NCBI RefSeq assembly: GCF_002938435.1
Contig: NZ_POQT01000014.1
Location: 37,231-101,230, forward strand
Source of the DNA: Blastococcus saxobsidens
Lineage (GTDB): Bacteria; Actinomycetota; Actinomycetes; Mycobacteriales; Geodermatophilaceae
Length of the DNA: 64,000 nucleotides
Reading direction: 5' to 3'
Shown here: positions 7,603-15,924 of the stretch, piece by piece
How positions within the stretch are numbered: the first letter of the stretch is position 1
Layout of the letters: each line of letters opens with the position of its first letter
Notes under the pieces: model-generated
The model's input: the letters and a program-made list of their open reading frames with translations, nothing else
The model's database searches: none
What the model was told of the DNA's origin: nothing
Program-made: the position numbers and the translations under genes

Positions 7603-8369
7603 GGCGGCGGCTCGCCGGGCTGGCGGTCCTCGCGCTGACCGCCGCGGGCTGCGCCGGGGCGGACGGAGCGGAGCCCAGGGGCGGTGACGAGCTGACCGGC
7701 ACGCTCACCGTCTTCGCCGCCGCCTCGCTCACCGACGTCTTCACCGAGCTGGGGGACCGGCTGGCCGACGACCACCCCGGCTTGGAGGTGCGGTTCAGCT
7801 TCGCGGGCAGCTCGGCACTGGCCACGCAGATCTCCCAGGGTGCACCGGCCGACGTGTTCGCCTCGGCCGACGAGGCGCAGATGGCCGTGGTCACCGACGC
7901 CGGCCTGGCCGACGGGGAGCCGCAGGTCTTCACCCGGAACGTGCTGGAGATCGTCGTGCCCGCCGGGAACCCGGCGGGCGTCACCGGGCTGGCCGACTTC
8001 GCGCGCGAGGAGCTCGCGCTGGCCGTCTGCGCCGCCGAGGTCCCCTGCGGGGCGGCCGCCGAGGACGTGTTCGCCGCGGCCGGGGTGACCGCGCGCCCGG
8101 ACACCCTCGAGGAGGACGTCCGCGCCGCGCTGACCAAGGTGGAGCTCGACGAGGTGGACGCCGCCCTGGTGTACGCCTCCGACGTCGACTCGGCGGAGGG
8201 CGCCGTCGAGGGGATCTCCTTCCCGGAGGCCGAGCAGGCGGCCAACGACTACCCCGTCTGCGTGCTCGCCGACGCCCCCAACCCGGCGGCCGCTCGCGCG
8301 TTCGTCGAGCTCGTGCTGTCCCCGGAGGGGCGCGAGGCGCTGGCCGGCGCCGGCTTCGCCGCCCCGTGA
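7599..8369 (+). CDS. modA: molybdate-binding lipoprotein ModA
   Basis: The solute-binding component of the molybdate ABC transporter, 256 residues, with a lipoprotein signal peptide (RRRLAGLAVLALTAAGC, lipobox cysteine about residue 18). Family motifs include LTVFAAASLTDVF near residue 40, FSFAGSSALATQI, and GAPADVFASADEAQM. The C-terminal part (NPAAARAFVELVLSPEGREAL) is typical of ModA. The GTG start overlaps the upstream stop, and its own stop overlaps modB, so modABC is one translationally coupled unit. It is anchored outside the membrane and delivers molybdate or tungstate to ModB. Confidence 0.92.
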   Translation: MRRRLAGLAVLALTAAGCAGADGAEPRGGDELTGTLTVFAAASLTDVFTELGDRLADDHPGLEVRFSFAGSSALATQISQGAPADVFASADEAQMAVVTDAGLADGEPQVFTRNVLEIVVPAGNPAGVTGLADFAREELALAVCAAEVPCGAAAEDVFAAAGVTARPDTLEEDVRAALTKVELDEVDAALVYASDVDSAEGAVEGISFPEAEQAANDYPVCVLADAPNPAAARAFVELVLSPEGREALAGAGFAAP

Positions 8370-9166
8370 GCCGCCACGACGGCGCCCGCGTCCCGGCGCC
8401 GCTCCTGGTGCCCGCGGCCCTGGGGGTGCTGTTCCTCGCCCTGCCCCTGGTCGGCCTGCTGGTACGCACGCCGTGGTCCCAGCTGGGCACCCAGCTCGGC
8501 GCGCCGGGCGTCGGGGAGGCGCTGCGGCTCTCCCTCGTCTCGGCCACGCTCGCCACCGCCGTCTCCCTGCTGCTCGGCGTCCCGCTCGCCTGGGTCCTCG
8601 CGCGGTCGCGGGCCCGGGGCCGCACCGTCCTGCGGGCGCTGGTCACCGTGCCGCTGGTGCTGCCCCCCGTCGTGGGCGGCGTCGCGCTGTTCCTGGTCCT
8701 CGGCCGCCAGGGCATCGTCGGGTCGTGGCTGGACGAGGCCTTCGGCGTAACCATCCCGTTCACCACCACCGCCGTGGTGATCGCCGCGACGTTCGTGGCG
8801 ATGCCGTTCCTCGTCATCAGCGTGGAGGGCGCGCTGCGGGCCGCCGACGCCCGGTTCGAGGACGTCGCGGCCACCCTGGGCGCCGGCCGGTGGACGACCT
8901 TCCGCCGCGTGACCCTGCCGCTCGTCGCACCGGGCGTCGCGGCCGGCGCGGTGCTCTGCTGGGCCCGGGCGCTGGGCGAGTTCGGCGCGACCATCACCTT
9001 CGCCGGCAACTTCCCGGGGACGACGCAGACGATGCCGCTGGCCGTCTACCTGGCGCTGCAGCGCGATCCGGACGCCGCCATCGTGCTGTCGGTGCTGCTC
9101 CTGGCGGTCTCCCTGGCCACCCTGCTGCTGCTGCGCGACCGCTGGCTCGGGCGGGCGACGGCGTGA
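8366..9166 (+). CDS. modB: molybdate ABC transporter permease ModB
   Basis: A 266-residue membrane protein with five to six predicted helices. The EAA-type coupling loop is visible as ALRAADARFEDVAATLGAGRWTTFRRVTLP, and the ModB signature ARALGEFGATITFAGNFPGTTQTMPLAVY follows. The GTG at 8366 overlaps the modA stop and the gene overlaps modC in turn. It forms the channel through which ModC drives molybdate import. Confidence 0.93.
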   Translation: MSRHDGARVPAPLLVPAALGVLFLALPLVGLLVRTPWSQLGTQLGAPGVGEALRLSLVSATLATAVSLLLGVPLAWVLARSRARGRTVLRALVTVPLVLPPVVGGVALFLVLGRQGIVGSWLDEAFGVTIPFTTTAVVIAATFVAMPFLVISVEGALRAADARFEDVAATLGAGRWTTFRRVTLPLVAPGVAAGAVLCWARALGEFGATITFAGNFPGTTQTMPLAVYLALQRDPDAAIVLSVLLLAVSLATLLLLRDRWLGRATA

Positions 9167-10209
9167 GCCTCCGCGCAGCGGTCGCCGTGCGCCGCGGGAC
9201 CCTCGACCTGGCCGTGGACCTCGAGGTCGCCGACGGCGAGGTGCTCGCCGTCCTCGGCCCGAACGGCGCGGGCAAGTCCACGCTGCTGCGCGTGCTGGCC
9301 GGGCTGCTGCCGCCGGACGACGGCGTCGTCGTCGTGGACGGGCGCACCTGGGACGGGGACGGCGTCCACCTCGAGGCCTTCCGCAGGTCGCTGGGCATGG
9401 TCTTCCAGGACGCGCTGCTCTTCCCGCACCTGAGCGTCGCCGACAACGTGGCCTTCGGCCTGCGCACCCGGGGCACCGCCAAGGCGGCCGCGCGGGCGGC
9501 CGCCGAGGCCTGGCTGGAGCGCGTGGGGCTGGCGGGCACGGGCGGCCGGCGTCCCGCGGAGCTGTCCGGCGGGCAGGCGCAGCGGGCGGCGCTCGCCCGG
9601 GCGCTGGTGGGCGGGCCCGCGCTGCTGCTGCTGGACGAGCCGCTGTCGGCGCTGGACGCCCGTACCCGGCTGGTGGTGCGGGCGGAACTGCGCCGGCACC
9701 TCGCGGACTTCCCCGGCAGCACCGTGCTGGTCACCCACGACCCGGTGGACGCCCTGGCGCTGGCCGACCGCGTCGTCGTCGTGGAGGACGGCCGGGTCGT
9801 GCAGGCCGGGACGCCGGAGGAGATCGCCCGCCGGCCGCGCACCGACTACGTCGCCCGGCTGGTGGGCCTCTCGCTGCTCCCCGGCACGGGGGAGGGCAGC
9901 CAGGTCCGGCTCGACGGCGGCGCGACGGTCGCGGTGGCCGAGCACGCGACGGGCCCGGTGTTCGCCGCGGTGCGGCCTGAGTCGGTCGCCCTCTACGTAG
10001 CCCGGCCCGAGGGCAGCCCGCGCAACGTGTGGCGGGCGCGCGTCGTGGGCGCCACCCCGCACGGCGCCACGGTCCGGTGCGACCTGGCGGGGGAGGTGCC
10101 ACTGGTCGCCGACGTGACCGCCACCGCGTTCGCCGAGCTCGGGCTGACCGTCGGCGCGGAGGTGTGGGCGACGGTGAAGGCCACCGAGGTCGCCGTCTAC
10201 ACGCGCTGA
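9163..10209 (+). CDS. modC: molybdate ABC transporter ATPase ModC
   Basis: A 348-residue ATPase with Walker A GPNGAGKST near residue 33, Q-loop MVFQDALLFPHLSVADNVAFGL, signature LSGGQAQRAALARAL and Walker B LLLLDEPLSALD. A TOBE domain follows in the last 70 residues (VWRARVVGATPHGATVRCDL...VKATEVAVYTR), as in ModC/CysA-type importers. The first residues after the GTG are SLRAAVAVRRGTLDLAVDLEV. It is the last gene of the operon; a two-hairpin repeat follows right after the stop. Confidence 0.92.
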   Translation: MSLRAAVAVRRGTLDLAVDLEVADGEVLAVLGPNGAGKSTLLRVLAGLLPPDDGVVVVDGRTWDGDGVHLEAFRRSLGMVFQDALLFPHLSVADNVAFGLRTRGTAKAAARAAAEAWLERVGLAGTGGRRPAELSGGQAQRAALARALVGGPALLLLDEPLSALDARTRLVVRAELRRHLADFPGSTVLVTHDPVDALALADRVVVVEDGRVVQAGTPEEIARRPRTDYVARLVGLSLLPGTGEGSQVRLDGGATVAVAEHATGPVFAAVRPESVALYVARPEGSPRNVWRARVVGATPHGATVRCDLAGEVPLVADVTATAFAELGLTVGAEVWATVKATEVAVYTR

Positions 10210-10210
10210 T

Positions 10211-10290
10211 GATCAGGGAAGCTGATCGTTCTGGGTCCTCCCTCACCGTCGACCGCGAGGGAGGACCCATTTCGATCAGGAGACCTGATC
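10211..10290. repeat. two-hairpin intergenic repeat, copy 1
   Basis: It begins two bases after the modC stop. The central hairpin has perfect 12-base arms, GGGTCCTCCCTC (10233-10244) and GAGGGAGGACCC (10257-10268), around the loop ACCGTCGACCGC. GATCAG..CTGATC dyads lie on both sides (10211-10227 and 10274-10290). The same arrangement recurs at 32196-32256 with an identical loop. It may work as a terminator for modABC, but the conserved loop and flanks point to a repeat family. Confidence 0.75.
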
Positions 10291-10321
10291 GTCATCCGCG
10301 GGGTCCTGGGAGGGTGGGGGC

Positions 10322-10903
10322 ATGAGCAGCGTCGCCGCCGTCGTCCTCGCCGCCGGGGGCGGCCGCCGCTACGGGATGCCCAAGGCGTTGGTCGAGTACG
10401 AGGGCAGCCTGCTGGTCGAGCGGGCGGTGCGGACGGCGCGGGCGGCGTGCGACGTCGTGCTCGTCGTCCTCGGCGCACGGGCCGTCGACGTCTGGCGCGC
10501 CGCCGACCTCACCGGGGCCACCGTGCTGGCGAACGAGGACTGGGAGACCGGGATGGCCTCCTCGCTGCGGACCGGCCTCGACGGGCTGCGCGCCTTCCCG
10601 GGGACCGTCGACGCCGCGCTGGTCACGCTGGTGGACATGCCCGGCATGACGCCGGCCGCGCTGGCCGCCCTCGCCGCGCACGCCGCCCCCGACGCGCTCG
10701 CCGTCGCCACCTACGACGGCGTCCGGGCGCACCCCGTGCTGCTCGGCCGCGACCACTGGGCCGGCGTGATCGCCACCGCGACCGGCGACGAGGGCGCCCG
10801 CCGCTACCTGGCCGAGCACGAGGTGGTCGAGGTCGACTGCGCCGGTCTCGCGGATCCGGCCGACCTCGACGTCCCGCCACCCGGAGTACCTTCGGCGCCG
10901 TGA
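10322..10903 (+). CDS. MobA-like nucleotidyltransferase
   Basis: A 193-residue protein of the MobA/MocA nucleotidyltransferase family, which adds CMP or GMP to molybdopterin. The N-terminal nucleotide-binding motif is VVLAAGGGRRYGMPKAL (about residues 6-22), and the metal-binding LVDMPGMT lies near residue 103. The pattern ANEDWETGMASSLRTGL fits MocA-like enzymes that prepare the cytosine dinucleotide cofactor used by xanthine and CO dehydrogenase-type hydroxylases. That would suit the coxSLM-like genes in this window. Its stop overlaps the moaE start. Confidence 0.82.
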   Translation: MSSVAAVVLAAGGGRRYGMPKALVEYEGSLLVERAVRTARAACDVVLVVLGARAVDVWRAADLTGATVLANEDWETGMASSLRTGLDGLRAFPGTVDAALVTLVDMPGMTPAALAALAAHAAPDALAVATYDGVRAHPVLLGRDHWAGVIATATGDEGARRYLAEHEVVEVDCAGLADPADLDVPPPGVPSAP

Positions 10904-11310
10904 TCGCCCGGGTCGTCGACGAGCCGCTGTCCGTCGCCCAGCACGAGGACGCCGTGGCCGACAAGGCCGCCGGTGCCGTCGTCTCGTTCTCCGGCGTGGT
11001 CCGGGACCACGACGGCGGGCGGTCGGTGACCGAGCTGGAGTACGTCGGCCACCCCACCGCCACCGAGGTGATCGTCGAGCTGGCCGAGGAGTTCGCCGCG
11101 CGGCCCGGCGTGCACGCGGTCGCGGTCAGCCATCGGATCGGCCTGCTGGGCATCGGCGACGTCGCCCTGGCCTGCGCGGTCAGCGCCTCGCACCGCGGCG
11201 AGGCGTTCACCGCCTGCGCCGAGCTCGTCGACGAGGTGAAGAAGCGGCTGCCGATCTGGAAGCGGCAGGTCTTCACCGACGGCCAGGAGGAATGGGTCGC
11301 CTGCCCGTAG
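10900..11310 (+). CDS. moaE: molybdopterin synthase catalytic subunit MoaE
   Basis: The large subunit of molybdopterin synthase, 136 residues, which with MoaD converts precursor Z (cPMP) to molybdopterin. Recognisable segments are GAVVSFSGVVRDHDGGRSV (residues 26-44), LEYVGHPTA, RIGLLGIGDVALACAVSASHR and the C-terminal EVKKRLPIWKRQVFTDGQEEWV, which carries the conserved lysines. The GTG start is inside the upstream stop (GTGA), so it is coupled to the MobA-like gene. Its partner MoaD is encoded at 14560-14814 on the other strand. Confidence 0.93.
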   Translation: MIARVVDEPLSVAQHEDAVADKAAGAVVSFSGVVRDHDGGRSVTELEYVGHPTATEVIVELAEEFAARPGVHAVAVSHRIGLLGIGDVALACAVSASHRGEAFTACAELVDEVKKRLPIWKRQVFTDGQEEWVACP

Positions 11311-11318
11311 GCCGGCCG

Positions 11319-12026
11319 CTAGCCCGGTCGCCTGACCCAGCCCTGCCGCTGCAGCCGCTCGAACCCGTCGAGCAGCAGGTCGAGGGCGAACTCGAACTCG
11401 AACTGCTCGTCGCACCCCCCGCCCACGCCTGACAGGTCGCCGTCGGTGGCGGCCATGGCGATCTCCAGGATGTGCGGGTACCGCTGCGCGAACTCCCGGG
11501 CCATGGCCTCCTGCTCCTCGGCGGTGGGTGGCAGGGCGTCGTCGCCCCGCGGCTCGTCGAACAGCTCGGGGGTGAACCCCCAGATGCGGTTGCCCAGCGC
11601 GTGCATCACGTGGTGAGTGAGGTGGGCGGAGAAGCCGCCGCCGCGGAACGCCCCGGCGAGGGAGTCCATGTAGCCGAGGACGGTGGGCGTCCGGCGGGTA
11701 CGGGACTCGATCGCGAGCCGGGCCCAGGGGTGGCGCAGCACCGCGCGGCGCGCCGACAGGACGCGCGAGCGCACCCCTGCCTTCCAGTCCAGGCCGTCGG
11801 CCGGCGGGTCGAACTCCTCGATGACCAGGTCGACCATGCCGTCGAGCAGCTCGTCCTTGTTCGCGACGTGCTTGTAGAGCGCCATCGGGACGACCCCGAG
11901 CTCCTGGGCGAGCCCGCGCATGCTGATCGACCCGATGCCGGCGGCGTCCGCGCGCGCCACGGCGGTGCGCAGCACCCGGTCCCTGCTCAGCGGCGCCCGA
12001 CGGGTCGGCTCGGACTGCTCCGCCAC
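11319..12026 (-). CDS. TetR-family repressor with TetR C-terminal domain
   Basis: A 235-residue regulator. The N-terminal helix-turn-helix is DAAGIGSISMRGLAQELGVVPMALYKHVANKDELL (about residues 28-62), and the ligand-binding part resembles TetR_C_1 proteins. It is divergent from the DUF4386 membrane gene. The 107-base gap holds two matched dyads GTGTAC-N3-GTACAC, a strong sign that it represses that gene and itself. The ligand is unknown. Its 3' end nearly abuts moaE, transcribed towards it. Confidence 0.88.
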   Translation of the reverse strand: MAEQSEPTRRAPLSRDRVLRTAVARADAAGIGSISMRGLAQELGVVPMALYKHVANKDELLDGMVDLVIEEFDPPADGLDWKAGVRSRVLSARRAVLRHPWARLAIESRTRRTPTVLGYMDSLAGAFRGGGFSAHLTHHVMHALGNRIWGFTPELFDEPRGDDALPPTAEEQEAMAREFAQRYPHILEIAMAATDGDLSGVGGGCDEQFEFEFALDLLLDGFERLQRQGWVRRPG

Positions 12027-12057
12027 GCACCCACTCTCCTCGCAGCTCTCGGGGAGG

Positions 12058-12112
12058 TTGACAGGTGTACATCGTACACCTACCGTGACGACTGCCAGTG
12101 TACGCCGTACAC
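12058..12112 (+). promoter_or_regulatory. promoter with twin TetR operators
   Basis: TTGACA (12058-12063) and TACCGT (12081-12086) are separated by 17 bases. Operator 1, the perfect dyad AGGTGTAC-ATC-GTACACCT (12063-12081), fills the spacer. Operator 2, GTGTAC-GCC-GTACAC (12098-12112), lies just after the expected start site. Repressor binding would block polymerase directly. The downstream gene starts at 12134. Confidence 0.75.
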
Positions 12113-12133
12113 CTCGAAAGGGAAGCTGGGGAC

Positions 12134-12844
12134 ATGGGCTCGACGAGACGGACCGCGATGGTCGCGGGTGTGTTCTTCCTGGTGGCAGCTGCCGCCTCCA
12201 TCCCGGCGCTGGGGCTCTTCCAGCCGGTGCTGGGCGACGCGCGCTACGTCCTCGGTGCGGGGGCCGACGGGCAGGTGCTGCTGGGCGCGCTGCTCGAGAT
12301 CGTCACGGTCGCCGCCGTCATGGGCACCGGGATCGCGCTCTATCCCGTTCTCCGGCGCGAGCACCACGCCGCCGCGCTCGGCTACGCCCTGGGCCGGCTG
12401 ATGGAAGGCGCCCTGATCGCCGTCGGCCTGGTCGCCGTCCTGGTGGTCGTCACGCTGCGCGAGGACGCCTCCGGTGCCGACGACGGCGCGCTCCTGGTCG
12501 TCCAGGAGGCCCTGGTGGCGGTCAAGGACTGGACGTTCCTGCTCGGGCCGAACGTCGCGCTGGGGCTGAACACCCTGCTGCTGGCCGGGATCATGCACCG
12601 GTCCGGGCTGGTGCCGCGGTGGATCGCCACCCTCGGGCTCGTCGGCGGGCCGCTGATCCTCGCCTCGGGCGTCGCCGTGCTCCTCGGCCGCTACGAGCAG
12701 GTCTCGGTGGTCGGCGCGCTCGCCGCGCTGCCGGTGTTCGCCTGGGAGATGAGTCTCGCCGTCCACCTGCTCGCGCGGGGCTTCCGGTCCTCGCCGCGGG
12801 CCCTCGTCCCGCCGTCCGGGACGGCGGCGCCGGTCCCCGTCTGA
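12134..12844 (+). CDS. DUF4386 family membrane protein
   Basis: A 236-residue integral membrane protein with about six helices, starting MGSTRRTAMVAGVFFLVAAAASIPALGLFQP. The pattern matches DUF4386, a family of unknown function often beside TetR regulators. The ATG at 12134 follows a GGAAGCTGGGG stretch. It is controlled by the promoter at 12058-12112 and the divergent TetR protein. A role in response to the TetR ligand (export or membrane protection) is possible but not shown. Confidence 0.85.
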   Translation: MGSTRRTAMVAGVFFLVAAAASIPALGLFQPVLGDARYVLGAGADGQVLLGALLEIVTVAAVMGTGIALYPVLRREHHAAALGYALGRLMEGALIAVGLVAVLVVVTLREDASGADDGALLVVQEALVAVKDWTFLLGPNVALGLNTLLLAGIMHRSGLVPRWIATLGLVGGPLILASGVAVLLGRYEQVSVVGALAALPVFAWEMSLAVHLLARGFRSSPRALVPPSGTAAPVPV

Positions 12845-12854
12845 ACCGGCGGTC

Positions 12855-13700
12855 TCAGCCGGCGAAGGTGCGGGCGGGCAGGCCCCGCACGCCGGTGTCG
12901 ACGCGGAACAGCGCTCCGGCCAGCGGGTCCTCGCCCGGCGCCATGCCCTCCTGCGACGTGGTGACGAACAGCTGGTCCAGCCCCGGCCCGCCGAACGTGC
13001 AGGCGGTCACCTTGGGCGTGGGCACCTCGACCACCGCGTCGAGCCGGCCGGTCGTGTCGTACCGGTGCACGGCGCCGCTGCCGTAGAGCGCCACCCACAC
13101 GCCACCCTCGGCGTCGACGGTGAGCCCGTCGGGCAGGCCGTCGTCGTCGAGGGTGACGAACGGGCGGCGGCCGGTCAGCCCGCCGTCGGAGTCGTAGTCG
13201 AAGACGTCGACGCGGTGCGTGGCGGTGTCGTCGTAGTAGGCGAGGGCCCCGTCGGGGCTCCACTCCAGGCCGTTGGAGACGGTGACGTCGGCGAAGACCT
13301 GCCGCGCGTTGCCGTCGGGGTCCAGCCGGTACATCGCGGCGGCGCCCGGGGTCTGGTCGTAGGCCATCGTCCCGCACCAGAACCGGCCGTCGGGGTCGCA
13401 GCCGCCGTCGTTCATCCGGACGCCGTCGTCGGTCCAGAGCTCGCCCAGCGGCGTGAGGGCACCGTCGGCGGCCTCCAGCAGGAACCCCCGCTCGACGGCG
13501 ATGACCGCACCGCCGGCGCGCCGCGGGCGCAGCGCCGCCGCCACGGCGCCGACGTGCACGCGGTGGACCGTTCCGTCCGCTCCGAGGGAGAGGACGTCGC
13601 CGACGGTCAGGTCCACCCAGCGCAGCCCGCCCCAGCCGGGCCACCAGACCGGCCCCTCGCCGTGCTCGGCCACCGGCCCGGTCACCTGCTCGGCGCGCAC
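12855..13700 (-). CDS. SMP-30/gluconolactonase family protein
   Basis: A 281-residue beta-propeller of the SMP-30/gluconolaconase/LRE family: metal-dependent lactonases that hydrolyse sugar lactones. Typical segments are EGPVWWPGWGGLRWVDL near residue 16 (the metal-binding Glu), RMNDGGCDPDGRFWCGTM near residue 93, VTVSNGLEWSPDG near 140, and the Asp-bearing LPDGLTVDAEGGVWVA near 188. It is convergent with the DUF4386 gene with a 10-base gap. The substrate is not predictable from sequence. Confidence 0.88.
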   Translation of the reverse strand: MRAEQVTGPVAEHGEGPVWWPGWGGLRWVDLTVGDVLSLGADGTVHRVHVGAVAAALRPRRAGGAVIAVERGFLLEAADGALTPLGELWTDDGVRMNDGGCDPDGRFWCGTMAYDQTPGAAAMYRLDPDGNARQVFADVTVSNGLEWSPDGALAYYDDTATHRVDVFDYDSDGGLTGRRPFVTLDDDGLPDGLTVDAEGGVWVALYGSGAVHRYDTTGRLDAVVEVPTPKVTACTFGGPGLDQLFVTTSQEGMAPGEDPLAGALFRVDTGVRGLPARTFAG

Positions 13701-13757
13701 CTGCTCCCCCTCCGCCTGGTGCGCCGATCCTGTCGCAGGTCGGCGGCGGGTGCGCGC

Positions 13758-14270
13758 TCAGGCGGACCGCTCCTGCGGCACCACCAGCGGCGGGGGTTCC
13801 ATGCCCGCGGCCATGAGCGTGCTCAGCATCCGGCCGGCGGCCTCGACCACCGTCAGCTCCCGGGCGGCGCTGCGCGGCTTGGCCCGGTAGGCGATCCCGC
13901 AGAGCGTGCCGAAGAGCTCCAGGTCCCCGGTGACCAGGGGGACGCCGACGTAGGCGGCGATGTCCCGGATCGCCCCCGAGGTGCGGGAGGCGTAGGCCGG
14001 GACGGCGGCGGTGACGGTGGCCAGCCGCGGGCCGCGGCCCTCGACCATGGCGCAGCACAGGCTCTGCGTCCACGGGATCTCGGCGCCCGGCGGCACGCGG
14101 TGCTCCGGCCAGGCCCGGAGCACCACCTGCCGGTCGTCGACGAGCTGGGTGACCAGCCAGACGTCCCAGCCGACGTGCCCGTGCAGGAAGCGCAGCGCTC
14201 CGTCCGCGGCGGACGCCCAATCCCGCCACGGTGCGACGTCGGCGACCCCCGCCGGAACCATGTCGTCCAT
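13758..14270 (-). CDS. GAF domain protein
   Basis: A 170-residue protein that is essentially one GAF domain. Recognisable features are WLVTQLVDDRQVVLRAW, SLCCAMVEGRGPRLATV, YVGVPLVTGDLELFGTLCGI and a C-terminal helix. Stand-alone GAF proteins in actinobacteria bind small ligands or sense redox state. No output domain is attached. The start ATG at 14270 follows GGCGGGAAT. It is not clearly in an operon with its neighbours. Confidence 0.78.
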   Translation of the reverse strand: MDDMVPAGVADVAPWRDWASAADGALRFLHGHVGWDVWLVTQLVDDRQVVLRAWPEHRVPPGAEIPWTQSLCCAMVEGRGPRLATVTAAVPAYASRTSGAIRDIAAYVGVPLVTGDLELFGTLCGIAYRAKPRSAARELTVVEAAGRMLSTLMAAGMEPPPLVVPQERSA

Positions 14271-14338
14271 TATTCCCGCCGTACGGCGGCCGCACACAGG
14301 GACGAACGGCCCTGCCGGACGCCGCTCGGCGGCCCGGG

Positions 14339-14539
14339 CTAGCGCGCGCCGGCGAGGCCGTCGTCGTCGGCCGGCCGGTCGGTGCCGCGCTCCAGCGCTT
14401 CCTCCTCGGCCTCGGCCTCCATGACGTGCGCCTCGCCGGCGACCGTGGCTGCGGCATCCCCGTGCGACCGGCCGTACAGCTCCTCGGCGCGGCCCAGCAG
14501 TTCCTCGGCCTTGGCCTTCGCCTTGTCAAAGATGCTCAT
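14339..14539 (-). CDS. CsbD-like small stress protein
   Basis: A 66-residue acidic, helix-forming protein starting MSIFDKAKAKAEELLGRAEELYG. It is rich in Ala and Glu and resembles short CsbD-type general stress proteins, whose molecular role is unknown. The ATG is preceded by a weak GGATGAG site. Identification rests on composition and the N-terminal pattern, so it is moderate. Confidence 0.6.
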   Translation of the reverse strand: MSIFDKAKAKAEELLGRAEELYGRSHGDAAATVAGEAHVMEAEAEEEALERGTDRPADDDGLAGAR

Positions 14540-14559
14540 GCGCTCATCCTCCGGTGCGG

Positions 14560-14814
14560 TCAGCCGCCGGCAAACGGGGGGAGCACGTCCACCACCGCTC
14601 CGGGGGACAGCGGGGCGGTCCGGTCGCGTGCCTGGGCGCCGTCGATCAGGAACGAGCAGGCGGTCAGCACGCGCTCGAGCCGTTCGCCGTGGTCGGCGAC
14701 GATCTGCCCGACGAGCTGGTCGAGACTGGCCGCCTCGCGGGCCTCGGTGCCGGTGCCGGCGGCGGCCCGGGCCCCGGCGAAGTAGCGCACGGTGACGGGA
14801 GGCACGGCACTCAT
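14560..14814 (-). CDS. moaD: molybdopterin synthase sulfur carrier MoaD
   Basis: The small, ubiquitin-like sulfur carrier subunit of molybdopterin synthase, 84 residues. It opens with the beta-grasp strand VTVRYFAGARAAAG and ends in PGAVVDVLPPFAGG, where the terminal Gly-Gly is the site of thiocarboxylation. The ATG at 14814 overlaps the moaA stop (ATGA), so both are translated together. It would pair with MoaE encoded at 10900-11310. Confidence 0.9.
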   Translation of the reverse strand: MSAVPPVTVRYFAGARAAAGTGTEAREAASLDQLVGQIVADHGERLERVLTACSFLIDGAQARDRTAPLSPGAVVDVLPPFAGG

Positions 14815-15866
14815 CCCCCGATCGCCGACATCGGCCGGGACGGTTGCAGGAAGCTCGGGTCGTCGATGCCGTGGCCGGGCAGCTTGCCGAGGGTGGCGAT
14901 CCGCCAGCGGTCGGCCAGCTCCTCGTCGGAGGCGCCGTCGCGCATGGCGGTGCGGAGGTCGGACTCCTCGCGGGCGAACAGACAGTTGCGGATCTGCCCG
15001 TCGGCGGTGAGCCGGGTGCGGTCGCAGGTGCCGCAGAAGGACCGCGTGACCGAGGCGATGACGCCCACCGTCCCCGGGCCGCCGTCGACCAGCCACCGCT
15101 CCGCGGGCGCCGAGCCGCGCGCCTCGGTGTCCGGCGTGAGCGTGTGCGCCGCGGACAGCCGCTCCAGGATGTCCTCGGCGGTGACCATCTCGCCCCGCGT
15201 CCAGGCGTGGTGGGCGTCCAGCGGCATCTGCTCGATGAACCGCAGCTGGTAGCCCTGCTCCAGGCAGAAGTCCAGCAGCGGGACGGCGTCGGCCTCGTTC
15301 ATGCCCCGCATGAGCACGGCGTTGACCTTGACCGGGGTGAGCCCCGCGCGCTGGGCGGCGGCGAGACCGGCCAGCACGTCGTCGAGCCGGTCGCGGTGGG
15401 TGAGCTGCTTGAACCGGTCGCGGTCGAGGGTGTCCAGGCTGACGTTGATGCGGTCCAGCCCGGCCTCGGCCAGCGCGGGGGCCACGCGGGCCAGGCCGAT
15501 GGCGTTCGTGGTGAGGCTGACCTCGGGCCGGGGGCGCAGCGCGGTCGCCGCCGCGACGATGCCGACCAGGCCGGGGCGCAGCAGCGGCTCCCCACCGGTG
15601 AAGCGGACCTCGCGGATGCCGAGCTGCTCCACGCCGATGCGGACCAGCCGGGCGATCTCGTCGTCGGTCAGCACCTCGACCTTGGGCAGCCAGTCCAGCC
15701 CCTCGGGCGGCATGCAGTAGCTGCAGCGCAGGTTGCAGCGGTCGGTCAGCGAGACCCGCAGGTCGGTGGCCGTGCGGCCGTACCGGTCCACGAGCCCGAC
15801 ACCGCCCGGGGCGGCGGCCACGGCAGGGCGCACGCGCGGATCCGGTAGCGGGCTGCTCGTCATCAC
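14811..15866 (-). CDS. moaA: GTP 3',8-cyclase MoaA
   Basis: A radical SAM enzyme of 351 residues that starts molybdenum cofactor synthesis by cyclising GTP. The N-terminal cluster motif is CNLRCSYC (residues 43-50), followed by VRFTGGEPLLR. The second cluster motif is CGTCDRTRLTADGQIRNC near residues 270-290. The protein ends RPMSAIGG, and the terminal double glycine is characteristic of MoaA. It is cotranscribed with moaD. Confidence 0.95.
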   Translation of the reverse strand: MMTSSPLPDPRVRPAVAAAPGGVGLVDRYGRTATDLRVSLTDRCNLRCSYCMPPEGLDWLPKVEVLTDDEIARLVRIGVEQLGIREVRFTGGEPLLRPGLVGIVAAATALRPRPEVSLTTNAIGLARVAPALAEAGLDRINVSLDTLDRDRFKQLTHRDRLDDVLAGLAAAQRAGLTPVKVNAVLMRGMNEADAVPLLDFCLEQGYQLRFIEQMPLDAHHAWTRGEMVTAEDILERLSAAHTLTPDTEARGSAPAERWLVDGGPGTVGVIASVTRSFCGTCDRTRLTADGQIRNCLFAREESDLRTAMRDGASDEELADRWRIATLGKLPGHGIDDPSFLQPSRPMSAIGG

Positions 15867-15924
15867 CTCAATGTAGTGGCGGTCCCGGGTTGCCGGCGGA
15901 TCCGGCCGCTGCTGTCATGGCCAC

